NCBI GenBank assembly: GCA_947085045.1
Contig: CAMTUU010000007.1
Coordinates: 62,001 to 126,000, forward strand
Length of the DNA: 64,000 bases
Reading direction: 5' to 3'
From: Pseudolysinimonas_A sp947085045
GTDB lineage: Bacteria > Actinomycetota > Actinomycetes > Actinomycetales > Microbacteriaceae
Below the pieces are notes generated by a model. That model saw only the letters and a list, made by a program, of their open reading frames with translations. It had not been told where the DNA came from and did no database searches. A program made the translations under genes and the position numbers. Positions 1-8,265 of the stretch are shown here, piece after piece. Within the stretch, counting starts at the first letter, position 1; each line of letters starts with the position of its first letter.

Positions 1-2
1 AT

Positions 3-1583
3 CTCGAGATCCGCGTCGGCGCGCGCCTGCTCATGGAGGGGGTCTCCTTCCGGGTCGAGAAGGGCGACAAGATCGGCCTCGTCGGGCGCAACGGCGCCGG
101 CAAGACGACGCTCACCAAGACGCTTGCGGCCGAAAGCCAGCCGAGCGCCGGGACGATCGACCGCACCGGAGAGATCGGCTACCTGCCGCAGGACCCGCGC
201 ACCGGCGATCCCGAGGACACCGCGCGCACCCGCATCCTGGATGCCCGCGGCCTCGGCCGGATCGTGCTCGACCTGCGCACCGCCACCGACGAGATGGCGA
301 GCCCCGACGAGAAGGTCAGCGCCGCGGCGATGGAGCGCTACGGCCGACTCGATGATCGCTTTCTCGCGCTCGGCGGTTACGCGGCAGAGGCCGAGGCGGC
401 GTCGATCGCGTCGAACCTCGCCCTCCCCGACCGCATCCTGGATCAGCAGCTGAAGACGCTCTCCGGAGGGCAGCGCCGGCGCATCGAGCTGGCGCGCATC
501 CTGTTCTCGGGCGCCGAGACGATGATCCTCGACGAGCCGACCAACCACCTCGACGCCGACTCGGTCGTCTGGCTGCGCGAGTTCCTCAAGCAGTACTCCG
601 GCGGCGTCATCGTGATCAGCCACGACGTCGACCTCGTCGAGGAGACCGTCAACCGGGTCTTCTACCTCGACGCCAACCGTCAGGTCATCGACGTCTACAA
701 CATGGGCTGGAAGAACTATCTGCGCCAGCGCGAGGCCGACGAGGAGCGCCGCAAGAAGGAGCGGGTCAACGTCGAGAAGAAGGCGACCCAGCTGCAGCTG
801 CAGGCGGCGCGGTTCGGCGCGAAAGCGTCGAAGGCCGCTGCCGCCCATCAGATGGTCGCGCGCGCCGAGAAGATGCTGTCGGGCCTCGACGACGTGCGCG
901 TCGCCGACCGGGTCGCGAAGCTCCGGTTCCCCGAGCCGGTGGCGTGCGGCAAGACCCCGTTGCAGGCGCACGATCTCTCGAAGAGCTACGGGTCGCTCGA
1001 GATCTTCACCGCCGTCGACCTCGCGATCGATCGCGGCTCGAAGGTCGTCATCCTGGGTCTCAACGGCGCCGGCAAGACGACCCTGTTGCGGATGCTCGCG
1101 GGCGTCGACAAGCCCGATACCGGGCAGATCGAACCCGGTCACGGCCTGCGCATCGGCTACTACGCCCAGGAGCACGAGACGATCGACGTCAAGCGCTCGG
1201 TGCTCGAGAACATGCTGTCCGGGGCCCCGAACCTCACGCCGACCGAGGCGCGCCGCGTGCTCGGCTCATTCCTGTTCACCGGGGACGACGCCGACAAACC
1301 CGCCGGAGTGCTCTCCGGTGGCGAGAAGACCCGGCTCGCGCTCGCGATGATCGTGGTGTCGGGCGCCAACGTGCTGCTGCTCGACGAGCCGACGAACAAC
1401 CTCGATCCGGCCAGCCGGGAAGAGATCCTCGGGGCCCTGGCCAGCTACTCGGGGGCCGTCGTGCTCGTCTCGCACGACGAGGGCGCCGTCGAGGCGCTCA
1501 ACCCCGAACGGGTGCTCATCCTGCCCGACGGGGTTGAGGATCACTGGAATCCGGGGTACGCGGATCTGATCGCGCTCGCCTGA
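3..1583 (+). CDS. ABC-F family ATP-binding protein (5' end outside window)
   Basis: A soluble ABC-F protein with two nucleotide-binding domains and no membrane segment; the family acts at the ribosome in translation control or antibiotic protection. Domain 1 has Walker A GRNGAGKTT, signature LSGGQRRR and Walker B MILDEPTNHLD. A charged linker rich in R, K and E follows. Domain 2 has GLNGAGKTT, LSGGEKTR and LLLDEPTNNLD. All catalytic motifs are intact. The frame is open to the window edge with LEIRVGARLL before the first ATG at 33, so the true start lies upstream and only some ten to twenty residues are missing. It converges on the SURF1 operon, separated by a triple stem-loop. Which ABC-F subgroup it belongs to cannot be told from sequence alone. 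Confidence 0.93.
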   Translation, partial: LEIRVGARLLMEGVSFRVEKGDKIGLVGRNGAGKTTLTKTLAAESQPSAGTIDRTGEIGYLPQDPRTGDPEDTARTRILDARGLGRIVLDLRTATDEMASPDEKVSAAAMERYGRLDDRFLALGGYAAEAEAASIASNLALPDRILDQQLKTLSGGQRRRIELARILFSGAETMILDEPTNHLDADSVVWLREFLKQYSGGVIVISHDVDLVEETVNRVFYLDANRQVIDVYNMGWKNYLRQREADEERRKKERVNVEKKATQLQLQAARFGAKASKAAAAHQMVARAEKMLSGLDDVRVADRVAKLRFPEPVACGKTPLQAHDLSKSYGSLEIFTAVDLAIDRGSKVVILGLNGAGKTTLLRMLAGVDKPDTGQIEPGHGLRIGYYAQEHETIDVKRSVLENMLSGAPNLTPTEARRVLGSFLFTGDDADKPAGVLSGGEKTRLALAMIVVSGANVLLLDEPTNNLDPASREEILGALASYSGAVVLVSHDEGAVEALNPERVLILPDGVEDHWNPGYADLIALA

Positions 1584-1652
1584 GCGCGACCGGCATGCAG
1601 AGCGCGCTCGGCTGAGCGCGACCGGCATGCAGAGCGCGCTCGGCTGAGCGCG
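1571..1652. terminator. Triple tandem stem-loop between convergent genes
   Basis: Three copies of CGCGCTC-loop-GAGCGCG occur at 1571-1588, 1603-1620 and 1635-1652, each with a 7-bp stem and 4-base loop. They are spaced exactly 32 bp apart because a 32-bp unit (1581-1612) is repeated at 1613-1644, with a third partial copy. The first stem contains the TGA stop of the ABC-F gene, and the last ends 2 bp before the stop of the convergent SURF1 gene. No U-tract is visible. I read it as a bidirectional transcription barrier that grew by tandem duplication. Confidence 0.6.
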
Positions 1653-1653
1653 A

Positions 1654-2454
1654 CTAACGGGCGTCGAGGGTCTGCCGATCCAGCAGCTCGTCCTCGATCT
1701 CGGCGTCCCGCTCCTTGCGCACGACGATGATCTCGCCGGCCGCGATCTTGCGCTCTCGGCGCACGGCCCAGACCAGCCCGACGAAGGCGAGGATTCCGAA
1801 CGCGATCCACTGGAACGCGTACGACAGATGCGGCCCCTCGTCTTCTACCGGCCGGACGGCCGGAAGGGGGGTCTCGGCGGCGATCGGATCCTCGGAGACC
1901 AGCAGACCGTACATCCCGGTGTAGGTCGGCTCGTCGAGAAGTTCCGCGACGTCGGGCAGCCGCACCGTCGCCAACTGGCCCTCCGGTGCGCCACGTCCGG
2001 GGATCTCGGGCTCACCGGGCTTGAGCCGCACCACGACCGTCACCGCACCGTCGGGGACGGCGGGCACCGAGTCGGGCGCCTCCGGGGTTGACCCGGCGGG
2101 CACCCAGCCCCGGTCGACCACGAACACCGTGCCGTCCGTGAGCCGGAACGGCACGAGCACCTCGAAGCCCGGCTCGGAGTTGCGCGGTCGGTTGCGCACG
2201 AGCAGCTGCTCGTCGGCGAGGTACTCGCCGGAGAGGACGACCGGATGCCACTCCGCGCCGTCGTCGAGGGTGTCGAGAGCGGGCAGCAGCTCGGTGAGCG
2301 GCACGGCGGCGGAATCGTAGTTGGCCTCGATCTTGGCGATCTCGGCGACCGCCTCCGCGCGGCGGCTCAGCTGCCACCACGACAGAAGACCGCAGGCGAT
2401 CGCGAAGACGATCACAAGGGCGAGGTAACCCCCCCAACGCCGCAGCCAATTCAT
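1654..2454 (-). CDS. SURF1 family cytochrome oxidase biogenesis protein
   Basis: SURF1-family membrane protein of 266 residues, a factor for assembly of haem-copper (aa3) cytochrome oxidase. One transmembrane helix lies near the N-terminus (about residues 8-28), followed directly by the family motif WWQLSRR. An extracytoplasmic domain with VDRGWVPAG follows, and a second helix lies near the C-terminus, preceded by HLSYAFQW. The start is the ATG at 2454, which overlaps the stop of the upstream small gene as ATGA; a longer frame upstream has no SURF1 similarity. It is the last gene of a three-gene operon with two 4-bp overlaps, so translation is probably coupled. The C-terminal tail is charged. 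Confidence 0.9.
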   Translation of the reverse strand: MNWLRRWGGYLALVIVFAIACGLLSWWQLSRRAEAVAEIAKIEANYDSAAVPLTELLPALDTLDDGAEWHPVVLSGEYLADEQLLVRNRPRNSEPGFEVLVPFRLTDGTVFVVDRGWVPAGSTPEAPDSVPAVPDGAVTVVVRLKPGEPEIPGRGAPEGQLATVRLPDVAELLDEPTYTGMYGLLVSEDPIAAETPLPAVRPVEDEGPHLSYAFQWIAFGILAFVGLVWAVRRERKIAAGEIIVVRKERDAEIEDELLDRQTLDAR

Positions 2455-2705
2455 CGCACTTCCTCCCGCTCCGGCACTCTCTCCACCGGCACGGCGACGG
2501 CCGAGACGACGACCGGGAAGCCGCGCGTGCCCAGGTAGTCGGCGAGCGTCGCGCGGTGGGCGTCGCAGGCGAGCCACACCTTCACCCGGTCCAGGGAATG
2601 GATGCGGGGGTTGCGCCAGTTCACCCGCCAGGCGGCCTTCGTCGTGCAACCCGCGGACGAGCACTGCGCGGTGCCCTCGGGCAGCGCGGGGTCGAGTCCG
2701 ATCAC
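2451..2705 (-). CDS. Small CxxxxC / CDxH protein of the SURF1 operon
   Basis: Protein of 84 residues with a probable metal-binding pattern: CSSAGC near residues 16-21 and ACDAH further on, around the well-kept core WRVNWRNPRIH. Homologues beside SURF1 in Microbacteriaceae are often labelled acetone carboxylase. I see nothing to support that enzyme, which is large and multi-subunit. The start is the GTG at 2705, overlapping the stop of the DUF3099 gene as GTGA; its own stop overlaps the SURF1 ATG. Its position suggests a role linked to oxidase biogenesis or to this membrane operon, but the function is unknown. Confidence 0.75.
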   Translation of the reverse strand: MIGLDPALPEGTAQCSSAGCTTKAAWRVNWRNPRIHSLDRVKVWLACDAHRATLADYLGTRGFPVVVSAVAVPVERVPEREEVR

Positions 2706-2974
2706 GACAGAGCTCGCGGTTCGACGACGCCCGGGCGTTCGACGGTGCGCCGGCCCTTGGTCGAGGCGGCGTTCGCCAGCACCACGGCGACGTACGGCAG
2801 GAAGATCGCCCCGAGAGCCGGGATGAGCAGCCACCAGCCCGTGACGAACAGGCAGGCGATCACGCAGACCATGCGGACGCCCATCGTGATCGCGTACCTG
2901 CGCATCCGGGCACCCTGTTCGTGCTCCGGCGACGGCGGGAGCTCGGTGAGGGCGGCGGCGGGTTCTTTGCGCAT
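2702..2974 (-). CDS. DUF3099 family membrane protein
   Basis: Protein of 90 residues with two adjacent hydrophobic segments (about residues 30-46 and 48-66) joined by a short loop, the usual DUF3099 layout. The N-terminus is charged and the C-terminal tail basic (KGRRTVERPG). It is the first gene of the operon leading to SURF1, and its stop overlaps the next start as GTGA. It is divergent from fabG, with 64 bp between the starts. The molecular function of the family is not established. Confidence 0.8.
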   Translation of the reverse strand: MRKEPAAALTELPPSPEHEQGARMRRYAITMGVRMVCVIACLFVTGWWLLIPALGAIFLPYVAVVLANAASTKGRRTVERPGVVEPRALS

Positions 2975-3026
2975 GGGCTATGTCATCAGGGTACGCCCGC
3001 CCGGCTGCGCGCGCGGGCTCCCTCGC

Positions 3027-3032
3027 TAGGCT
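3027..3032 (+). promoter_or_regulatory. -10-like hexamer of leaderless fabG transcript
   Basis: TAGGCT lies with only 6 bases (ggcgcc) between it and the fabG ATG at 3039, and no Shine-Dalgarno sequence is present. The spacing fits transcription starting at the start codon. Confidence 0.4.
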
Positions 3033-3038
3033 GGCGCC

Positions 3039-3746
3039 ATGGCTTCTCGCACCGTCCTCGTCACCGGCGGCAACCGTGGCATCGGCCACGCCATCGCCGC
3101 CGAATTCGTCGCCCAGGGCCACCGGGTGGCGGTGACCGCCCGCAGCGGGGAGGGGCCGTCCGGCACGCTGACGGTCCGCGCCGACGTCACCGACACCGCC
3201 GCCGTCGACGCCGCATTCACCGAGATCGAGCAGACGCTGGGCCCGGTCGAGGTCGTCGTGGCGAACGCCGGCATCACCCGCGACAAGTTGCTCATGATGA
3301 TGACCGAAGACGACTTCGACTCCGTCGTCGACACCAACCTCGGCGGGTCGTTCCGGGTCGTCAAGCGCGCCACCAAGGGGATGATGAAGGCCCGGTACGG
3401 CCGCATCGTGCTCATCTCGAGCGTCGTCGGCCTGTTCGGCGGGCCGGGGCAGGTCAACTACTCGTCGTTGAAGGCGGGTCTCGTCGGGATGGCCCGCTCG
3501 GTCACGCGGGAACTGGGCAGTCGCGGCATCACCGCGAACGTCGTCGCCCCGGGGTTCATCGAGACCGACATGACCGCTGAACTCTCCGACGACACCCAGG
3601 CGGCATACCGGAAGTCGATCCCGGCCGGGCGCTTCGCAACCCCCGAGGAGGTCGCGAAGGTGGTCGCCTGGATCGCCGGCGACGACGCCGCCTACATCTC
3701 TGGCGCGGTCATCCCGGTCGACGGCGGCCTCGGGATGGGTCACTGA
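3039..3746 (+). CDS. fabG: 3-oxoacyl-ACP reductase, MabA/FabG1-like
   Basis: Short-chain dehydrogenase of 235 residues that reduces 3-oxoacyl-ACP with NADPH in fatty-acid elongation. Visible motifs are the cofactor loop GGNRGIG (about residues 9-15), ANAGIT, catalytic Ser in ISSVVG, the YxxxK pair in NYSSLKAG, and VAPGFIETDMT. The opening VTGGNRGIGHAIA and the overall pattern resemble mycobacterial MabA more than generic SDRs. It is monocistronic and preceded by a leaderless-type hexamer. Its last 7 bp overlap the 3' end of the convergent acetyltransferase gene. Confidence 0.9.
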   Translation: MASRTVLVTGGNRGIGHAIAAEFVAQGHRVAVTARSGEGPSGTLTVRADVTDTAAVDAAFTEIEQTLGPVEVVVANAGITRDKLLMMMTEDDFDSVVDTNLGGSFRVVKRATKGMMKARYGRIVLISSVVGLFGGPGQVNYSSLKAGLVGMARSVTRELGSRGITANVVAPGFIETDMTAELSDDTQAAYRKSIPAGRFATPEEVAKVVAWIAGDDAAYISGAVIPVDGGLGMGH

Positions 3747-4225
3747 CCCTCAGGAGCGTTCCGGCGCAGGTAGTGCTCGGGGTGATCGGTGAACCCGAGC
3801 GATCGGTAGAGCGCCTCGGCGGCGACCGACGTCGTGAGGTCGAGCGACGGGATGCCGGCGGCGTCGAACCAGTCGACGAGCATCCCGACGACGGCACGCG
3901 CGTGACCCGCCCGGCGGGCTTCGGGCCGTGTCGCGACGCTCGAGACGTGCGCGGCCCAGCCCGAGAGGTTCGACGGTCGCGGCGGACGGCGCTCGCGGAT
4001 GCCGACCGCCCCGGCCAGGAGGCGCCCGTCGGCGTCGGCGACGAACGCCACCACGTCGTCGCTCGCGAGCTGGGCGCGGAACCAGTCGACGGACGCGCTC
4101 CACCAGGGATCATCCGGAAGAGACGTCGCGCCGGTGAACGAGTCGATCATCACACCGCGCAGCTCCGCGAGCTGCGGCGCGTCGTCGGGCGTCGCCCGCC
4201 GGTAGACGACCGGGGACGGACTCAC
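3740..4225 (-). CDS. GNAT family N-acetyltransferase
   Basis: Acetyl-CoA-dependent N-acyltransferase of 161 residues; the acceptor is unknown. The GNAT core is clear: VVYRRATPDDAPQLAEL at the N-terminus, VSSVATRPEARRAGHAR carrying the R-x-x-G-x-A acetyl-CoA loop in the middle, and AEALYRSLGF near the end. The start is the GTG at 4225, which overlaps the serB stop as GTGA. The longer frame upstream is serB read out of frame. It is probably cotranscribed with serB. Confidence 0.85.
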   Translation of the reverse strand: MSPSPVVYRRATPDDAPQLAELRGVMIDSFTGATSLPDDPWWSASVDWFRAQLASDDVVAFVADADGRLLAGAVGIRERRPPRPSNLSGWAAHVSSVATRPEARRAGHARAVVGMLVDWFDAAGIPSLDLTTSVAAEALYRSLGFTDHPEHYLRRNAPEGQ

Positions 4226-4863
4226 CGGCGGGGGAGGCCGAGCACGGGCAGCAGCATCGCCAGGTCGCGTTCGTCGAGCAGCACGTGCGCGAGGTCGCGC
4301 ACCGGGGCCTTGGCGTCGAAGCCGACAGCGAGTCCGCAGATCGCCATCATCGGCAGGTCGTTGGCGCCGTCGCCGACCGCGACCGTCTGATCCAGCGGGA
4401 TGCCGGCCTCCGCCGCCCACTCCCGCAACGCCTGCGCCTTCGCCTCCGCATCGACCACGGGCGGGATGAGGTCCCCGGTCAGCCGCCCGTCGGCGGCGGC
4501 GAGACGGTTGGCCCGCCAGTGGTCGAGCCCGAGCTCGCGGGCTAAAGGGTCGATGATCTCGTGAAACCCGCCGGAGACGACCGCGACTTTGCCGCCGGCC
4601 GCCTGGACGCCCGCGATCAGCTCGGGGACGCCGCGGGTGACGGTGACCCGCGAGCGCGCGGACTCGATGACGGTCGCGGGGAGGCCGGCAAGAGTTGCGA
4701 CACGCTCCCGGAGGCTCTGCTCGAAGTCGAGCTCGCCGTTCATCGTCCGGAGCGTGATCTCGGCGACCTCCGCACCCGAACCCGCCTCGTCGGCGAGCAA
4801 CTCGATGACCTCGTTCTCGATGAGCGTCGAGTCGACGTCGAGGACGACCAGGAAGCGGGCCAT
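4222..4863 (-). CDS. serB: Phosphoserine phosphatase SerB
   Basis: HAD-superfamily phosphatase of 213 residues performing the last step of serine synthesis, O-phosphoserine to serine. Motif I is DVDSTLIENEV (nucleophile Asp at about residue 9, acid/base Asp two on), motif II VSGGFHEI, and motif IV VGDGANDLPMM. The cap domain lies between motifs I and II. There is no N-terminal ACT domain, so it is the short form of the enzyme. It lies 30 bp downstream of glgC and overlaps the GNAT gene by 4 bp. The ATG at 4863 immediately precedes the first beta strand. Confidence 0.92.
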   Translation of the reverse strand: MARFLVVLDVDSTLIENEVIELLADEAGSGAEVAEITLRTMNGELDFEQSLRERVATLAGLPATVIESARSRVTVTRGVPELIAGVQAAGGKVAVVSGGFHEIIDPLARELGLDHWRANRLAAADGRLTGDLIPPVVDAEAKAQALREWAAEAGIPLDQTVAVGDGANDLPMMAICGLAVGFDAKAPVRDLAHVLLDERDLAMLLPVLGLPRR

Positions 4864-4893
4864 GCGGCGGGTGCGGCCTTCCTGCGGAACGGG

Positions 4894-6135
4894 TCAGGGG
4901 GAGACGACGACGCCCTTGCCCACGACCGTGATGCCCGAGTCGGTGACGGTGAAGCCGCGGCGCCGATCCGCGTCATGATCGACGCCGACGGTGGCTCCGG
5001 ACTCGATGACGACGTCCTTGTCGAGGATAGCGCGCTGCACGGTGGCCCGATCATCGATGCGGACCCGCTCGAAGACGACCGAGTCGATGACCTTCGCCCC
5101 CGACGCGACGGTCACCCACGGGCCGAGCACGCTGCGCTCGAGGTGACCTCCGGAGACGACGCAACCGAGTGACACGATCGAGTCGATCGCGGTGCCGACG
5201 GCGTTCTGCCCGTCGCGCACGAACTTGGCCGGCGGCGAATTGAGCTGCTGGCTGAAGATCGGCCAGTCGCGGTTGTAGAGGTTGAAGACCGGCAGGGCCG
5301 AGATGAGGTCCTGGTGCGCGTCGAAGAACGACTCGATCGTTCCGACGTCGCGCCAGTAGTAGCGGTCGCGGTCGGTGGAGCCGGGCACCTGGTTGCGCTG
5401 GAGGTCGTAGACCGCCGCCTGCCCGCGGGCGACGAAGTCGGGCACGATGTCGCCACCCATGTCGTGGTTGGAGTCCGGCCGTTCGCCGTCGCGCTGCACC
5501 GCGTCGATCAGCACGTCGGCGTCGAAGACGTAGTTGCCCATCGACGCGAGCACCTCGTCGGGGGAGTCGGCCAGGCCGACGGCATCCTTCGGCTTCTCCT
5601 TGAACGCGGCGATGCGGTGCGGGTCGTCCGGGTCGAGGTCGATCACGCCGAACTGGTCGGCGAGCGAGATCGGCTGCCGGATCGCGGCGACCGTGACGCC
5701 CGCGCCTGCGGCGATGTGGGCATCCACCATCTGGTCGAAGTCCATGCGATACACGTGGTCGGCGCCGACCACGACGACGATGTCGGGCTTCTCGTCGCGC
5801 AGCAGGTTGAGACTCTGCAGGATGGCGTCGGCGGAGCCGGAGAACCAGCGCTTGCCGAGTCGCTGCTGGGCGGGCACCGAGGCGACGTAGGAGCCGAGCA
5901 GACCGGAGAGGCGCCAGGTCTGCGAGATGTGCCGGTCGAGCGAATGCGACTTGTACTGGGTCAGCACGACCACCTGGCGCAGGCCGGAGTTGATCAGGTT
6001 CGACAGGGCGAAGTCGATGAGGCGGTAGCCGCCGCCGAACGGCACGGCGGGCTTCGCGCGATCCGCGGTGAGGGGCATCAGCCGCTTGCCCTCGCCACCG
6101 GCGAGGACGATCCCGAACACCTTCTTCGCTGCCAT
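4894..6135 (-). CDS. glgC: Glucose-1-phosphate adenylyltransferase
   Basis: ADP-glucose pyrophosphorylase of 413 residues; makes ADP-glucose from glucose-1-phosphate and ATP for glycogen or related alpha-glucan synthesis. The N-terminal nucleotidyltransferase domain shows LAGGEGKRLMPLT, AKPAVPFGG and YRLIDFALSN. The C-terminal part has the left-handed beta-helix pattern (VVSGGHLERSVLGP, ATVQRAILDKDVVI). It is divergent from glgA with 48 bp between the starts, the same arrangement as the actinobacterial glgC-glgM pair. A TACTGT hexamer lies 6 bases from the ATG, consistent with a leaderless transcript. Confidence 0.95.
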   Translation of the reverse strand: MAAKKVFGIVLAGGEGKRLMPLTADRAKPAVPFGGGYRLIDFALSNLINSGLRQVVVLTQYKSHSLDRHISQTWRLSGLLGSYVASVPAQQRLGKRWFSGSADAILQSLNLLRDEKPDIVVVVGADHVYRMDFDQMVDAHIAAGAGVTVAAIRQPISLADQFGVIDLDPDDPHRIAAFKEKPKDAVGLADSPDEVLASMGNYVFDADVLIDAVQRDGERPDSNHDMGGDIVPDFVARGQAAVYDLQRNQVPGSTDRDRYYWRDVGTIESFFDAHQDLISALPVFNLYNRDWPIFSQQLNSPPAKFVRDGQNAVGTAIDSIVSLGCVVSGGHLERSVLGPWVTVASGAKVIDSVVFERVRIDDRATVQRAILDKDVVIESGATVGVDHDADRRRGFTVTDSGITVVGKGVVVSP

Positions 6136-6183
6136 GGGTCAACAGTAGGGCCGCACCCGCGACCGTGTTGTAGCGTTCACAGA
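6136..6183. promoter_or_regulatory. Divergent glgC/glgA promoter region
   Basis: Only 48 bp separate the two ATG codons. On the minus strand TACTGT (6147-6142) lies 6 bases before the glgC ATG. On the plus strand TAGCGT (6171-6176) lies 7 bases before the glgA ATG. Neither start has a clear Shine-Dalgarno sequence, so both transcripts are probably leaderless and their promoters overlap back to back. Confidence 0.45.
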
Positions 6184-7377
6184 ATGCGAGTCGACGTGGT
6201 AAGCCGCGAGTACCCGCCGGAGGTCTACGGGGGCGCCGGGGTGCACGTCGCCGAGCTCGTGCAGGCTCTGCGGCCGAGCACGGACGTCGTGGTGCGATGC
6301 TTCGGGATGCCGCGCGACGAGGACGGGGTGCACGCCTACCTCGTCCCGCCACAGCTGACCGGGGCGAATCCCGCCCTCGCCACCCTCGGCGTCGACCTGC
6401 AGATCGCCCAGGACGTCGCGGGCGCCGATCTGGTGCACTCGCACACCTGGTATGCGAACGGAGCCGGCCATCTCGCCAAGCTCCTCCACGGCGTCCCGCA
6501 TGTAGTCACGGCGCACAGCCTCGAACCACTGCGGCCGTGGAAAGCCGAGCAGCTCGGCGGCGGCTACCGCATCTCGAGCGAGATCGAGCGCACGGCGTTC
6601 GAGGCCGCGGACGCCGTCATCGCGGTGAGCCACGGGATGCGCGCCGACATCCTGCGCAGCTACCCCGCGATCGACCCGGCGCGCGTACGCGTCGTGCACA
6701 ACGGCATCGACCTCCAGCGCTGGTACCCGGTCGACGAGCCCGAGGTCGTGAAGGGCTTCGGCGTCGACCCGACCCGGCCGAGCGTCATCTTCGTCGGACG
6801 CATCACGCGGCAGAAGGGCCTGCCCTACCTGCTCGCCGCCGCCCGCCGCCTGCCGCCCGAGGTGCAGCTGATCCTCTGCGCCGGCGCCCCCGACACCCCG
6901 GAGATCCTCGCCGAGGTGCAGGCCGGAGTCGCCGCCTTGCAGGCGGAGCGCTCCGGCGTCATCTGGATCGACCGGTTGCTCTCGCAGCCCGAGCTCGCGG
7001 CGCTGCTGTCGGCGTCGACGACGTTCGTCTGCCCCTCCGTCTACGAGCCGCTCGGCATCGTCAACCTCGAGGCGATGGCCTGCGGTCTTCCGGTCGTCGG
7101 CACCGCGACCGGGGGCATCCCGGAGGTCGTCGCCGACGGCGTCACCGGCCGCCTGGTGCCGATCCGCCAGGTCGACGACGGCACGGGCACCCCGGTCGAC
7201 CCCGAGCAGTTCATCGCCGACCTCGCCGCCGCGCTCACCGCTGTGGTCGCCGATCCCGCCGCGGCTCGGATCATGGGCATCGCGGGTCGCGCGCGGGCGG
7301 AGGCCGAGTTCAGCTGGGGCTCCATCGCCGAGCGCACCCGCGCCATCTACGCGGAACTGGTCGGCGCGGCGAAGTAG
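6184..7377 (+). CDS. glgA: Corynebacterial-type glycogen synthase / maltose-1-phosphate synthase
   Basis: GT-B glycosyltransferase (GT4-like) of 397 residues using ADP-glucose. It matches the actinobacterial GlgA/GlgM type: SREYPPEVYGGAGVHVAEL at the N-terminus, HSHTWYANGAGHLAKLL, VGRITRQKGLPYLL, and the nucleotide-sugar site CPSVYEPLGIVNLEAMACGLPVV. In mycobacteria this enzyme mainly makes maltose-1-phosphate for alpha-glucan synthesis, so glgM is an equally valid name. The start is ATG 6184, where similarity begins; a long frame upstream is antisense to glgC. Confidence 0.92.
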   Translation: MRVDVVSREYPPEVYGGAGVHVAELVQALRPSTDVVVRCFGMPRDEDGVHAYLVPPQLTGANPALATLGVDLQIAQDVAGADLVHSHTWYANGAGHLAKLLHGVPHVVTAHSLEPLRPWKAEQLGGGYRISSEIERTAFEAADAVIAVSHGMRADILRSYPAIDPARVRVVHNGIDLQRWYPVDEPEVVKGFGVDPTRPSVIFVGRITRQKGLPYLLAAARRLPPEVQLILCAGAPDTPEILAEVQAGVAALQAERSGVIWIDRLLSQPELAALLSASTTFVCPSVYEPLGIVNLEAMACGLPVVGTATGGIPEVVADGVTGRLVPIRQVDDGTGTPVDPEQFIADLAAALTAVVADPAAARIMGIAGRARAEAEFSWGSIAERTRAIYAELVGAAK

Positions 7378-7389
7378 GCTGGCAGCACC

Positions 7390-8175
7390 ATGTCCTCCCC
7401 GGTGCTCGATCTCTCGCAGGTGTCCGTCGTCCGAGGGGGCACCCGCATCCTCGACCAGGTGAGCTGGAGCGTCGAGTCCGATCAGCGCTGGGTGATCCTC
7501 GGGCCCAACGGGGCGGGCAAGACCACGTTGCTGCAGGTCGCGGCTGCCGCGATGCACCCGACGTCGGGCGTCGCCACCCTCCTCGACGAGCGCGTCGGCA
7601 CGACCGACACCTCCGAACTCAAGCCGCGAATCGGCCTCGCCTCGTCAGCGATGGCGAAGCGCATCCCGGGCGACGAGGCGGTTCTGGATGTCGTACTCAC
7701 CGCCGCCTACGCCGTCACCGGGCGCTGGAACGAGGTCTACGACGACGTCGACGTCAATCGCGCCCGCCGCGTGCTCGGCGAGTGGAAGCTCTCCGCCTTC
7801 GAGACGCGCCGCTTCGGCACCCTCAGCGACGGCGAGCAGAAGCGCGTGCAGATCGCGCGGGCCGTCATGACCGACCCCGAGCTGCTGCTGCTCGACGAGC
7901 CCGCCGCGAGCCTGGATCTCGGCGCGCGGGAAGAGCTGTTGCAGCTGCTCGGCGGGTACGCGAGCAACCCCGGGTCACCCGCGATGGTCATGGTGACCCA
8001 CCACGTCGAGGAGATCCCGCCGGGCTTCACGCACGTGCTGCTGCTCGCCGACGGGACCGTGAAGGCCGCCGGTCCGATCGGCGAGGTGCTGACGGCCGCG
8101 AGCCTCACCGAGACGTTCGGGCTGCCGATCGACCTCACCTCGGCGAACGGCCGATTCGCGGCTCGCGCCGCGTAG
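7390..8175 (+). CDS. ABC transporter ATP-binding protein
   Basis: Single nucleotide-binding domain of 261 residues with Walker A GPNGAGKTTLLQ, signature LSDGEQKRVQIARA, Walker B LLLLDEPAASLDL and switch His in VTHHVEEIP. The order SDG instead of SGG in the signature and the VTHHVEE ending recall YlmA/ModF-like cytosolic ABC ATPases. No permease or binding protein is adjacent, so a transport role is unproven. It starts 12 bp after glgA. A TAGGCT hexamer overlapping the glgA stop, 9 bases before the ATG, could give a separate leaderless transcript. Confidence 0.85.
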   Translation: MSSPVLDLSQVSVVRGGTRILDQVSWSVESDQRWVILGPNGAGKTTLLQVAAAAMHPTSGVATLLDERVGTTDTSELKPRIGLASSAMAKRIPGDEAVLDVVLTAAYAVTGRWNEVYDDVDVNRARRVLGEWKLSAFETRRFGTLSDGEQKRVQIARAVMTDPELLLLDEPAASLDLGAREELLQLLGGYASNPGSPAMVMVTHHVEEIPPGFTHVLLLADGTVKAAGPIGEVLTAASLTETFGLPIDLTSANGRFAARAA

Positions 8176-8180
8176 CTTTC

Positions 8181-8189
8181 TGGTAAAGT
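8181..8189 (+). promoter_or_regulatory. Extended -10 candidate for rpmE2
   Basis: TGGTAAAGT fits the extended TGnTAnnnT form, about 75 bases before the rpmE2 start. The leader in between holds a short GGCC-GTTC-GGCC hairpin followed by CCCTTTTTC. No Zur-type AT-rich palindrome is visible. Confidence 0.3.
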
Positions 8190-8265
8190 CGCTCCTTGGC
8201 CGTTCGGCCGTCCCTTTTTCCCTTCGTCTCATTCGAGGACGACGCTGTTTGAAGAAAGCATGGCT

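Noticed and set aside
1571..1652. Mini CRISPR array
   Set aside because: The repeat unit is a direct 32-bp tandem without distinct spacers, and no cas genes are near.
5314..6183. 290-codon N-terminal extension of glgA
   Set aside because: It is antisense to glgC; GlgA similarity begins exactly at ATG 6184.
8190..8260. Zur operator or riboswitch ahead of rpmE2
   Set aside because: No AT-rich Zur palindrome and no known riboswitch core; only a short GGCC hairpin is visible.
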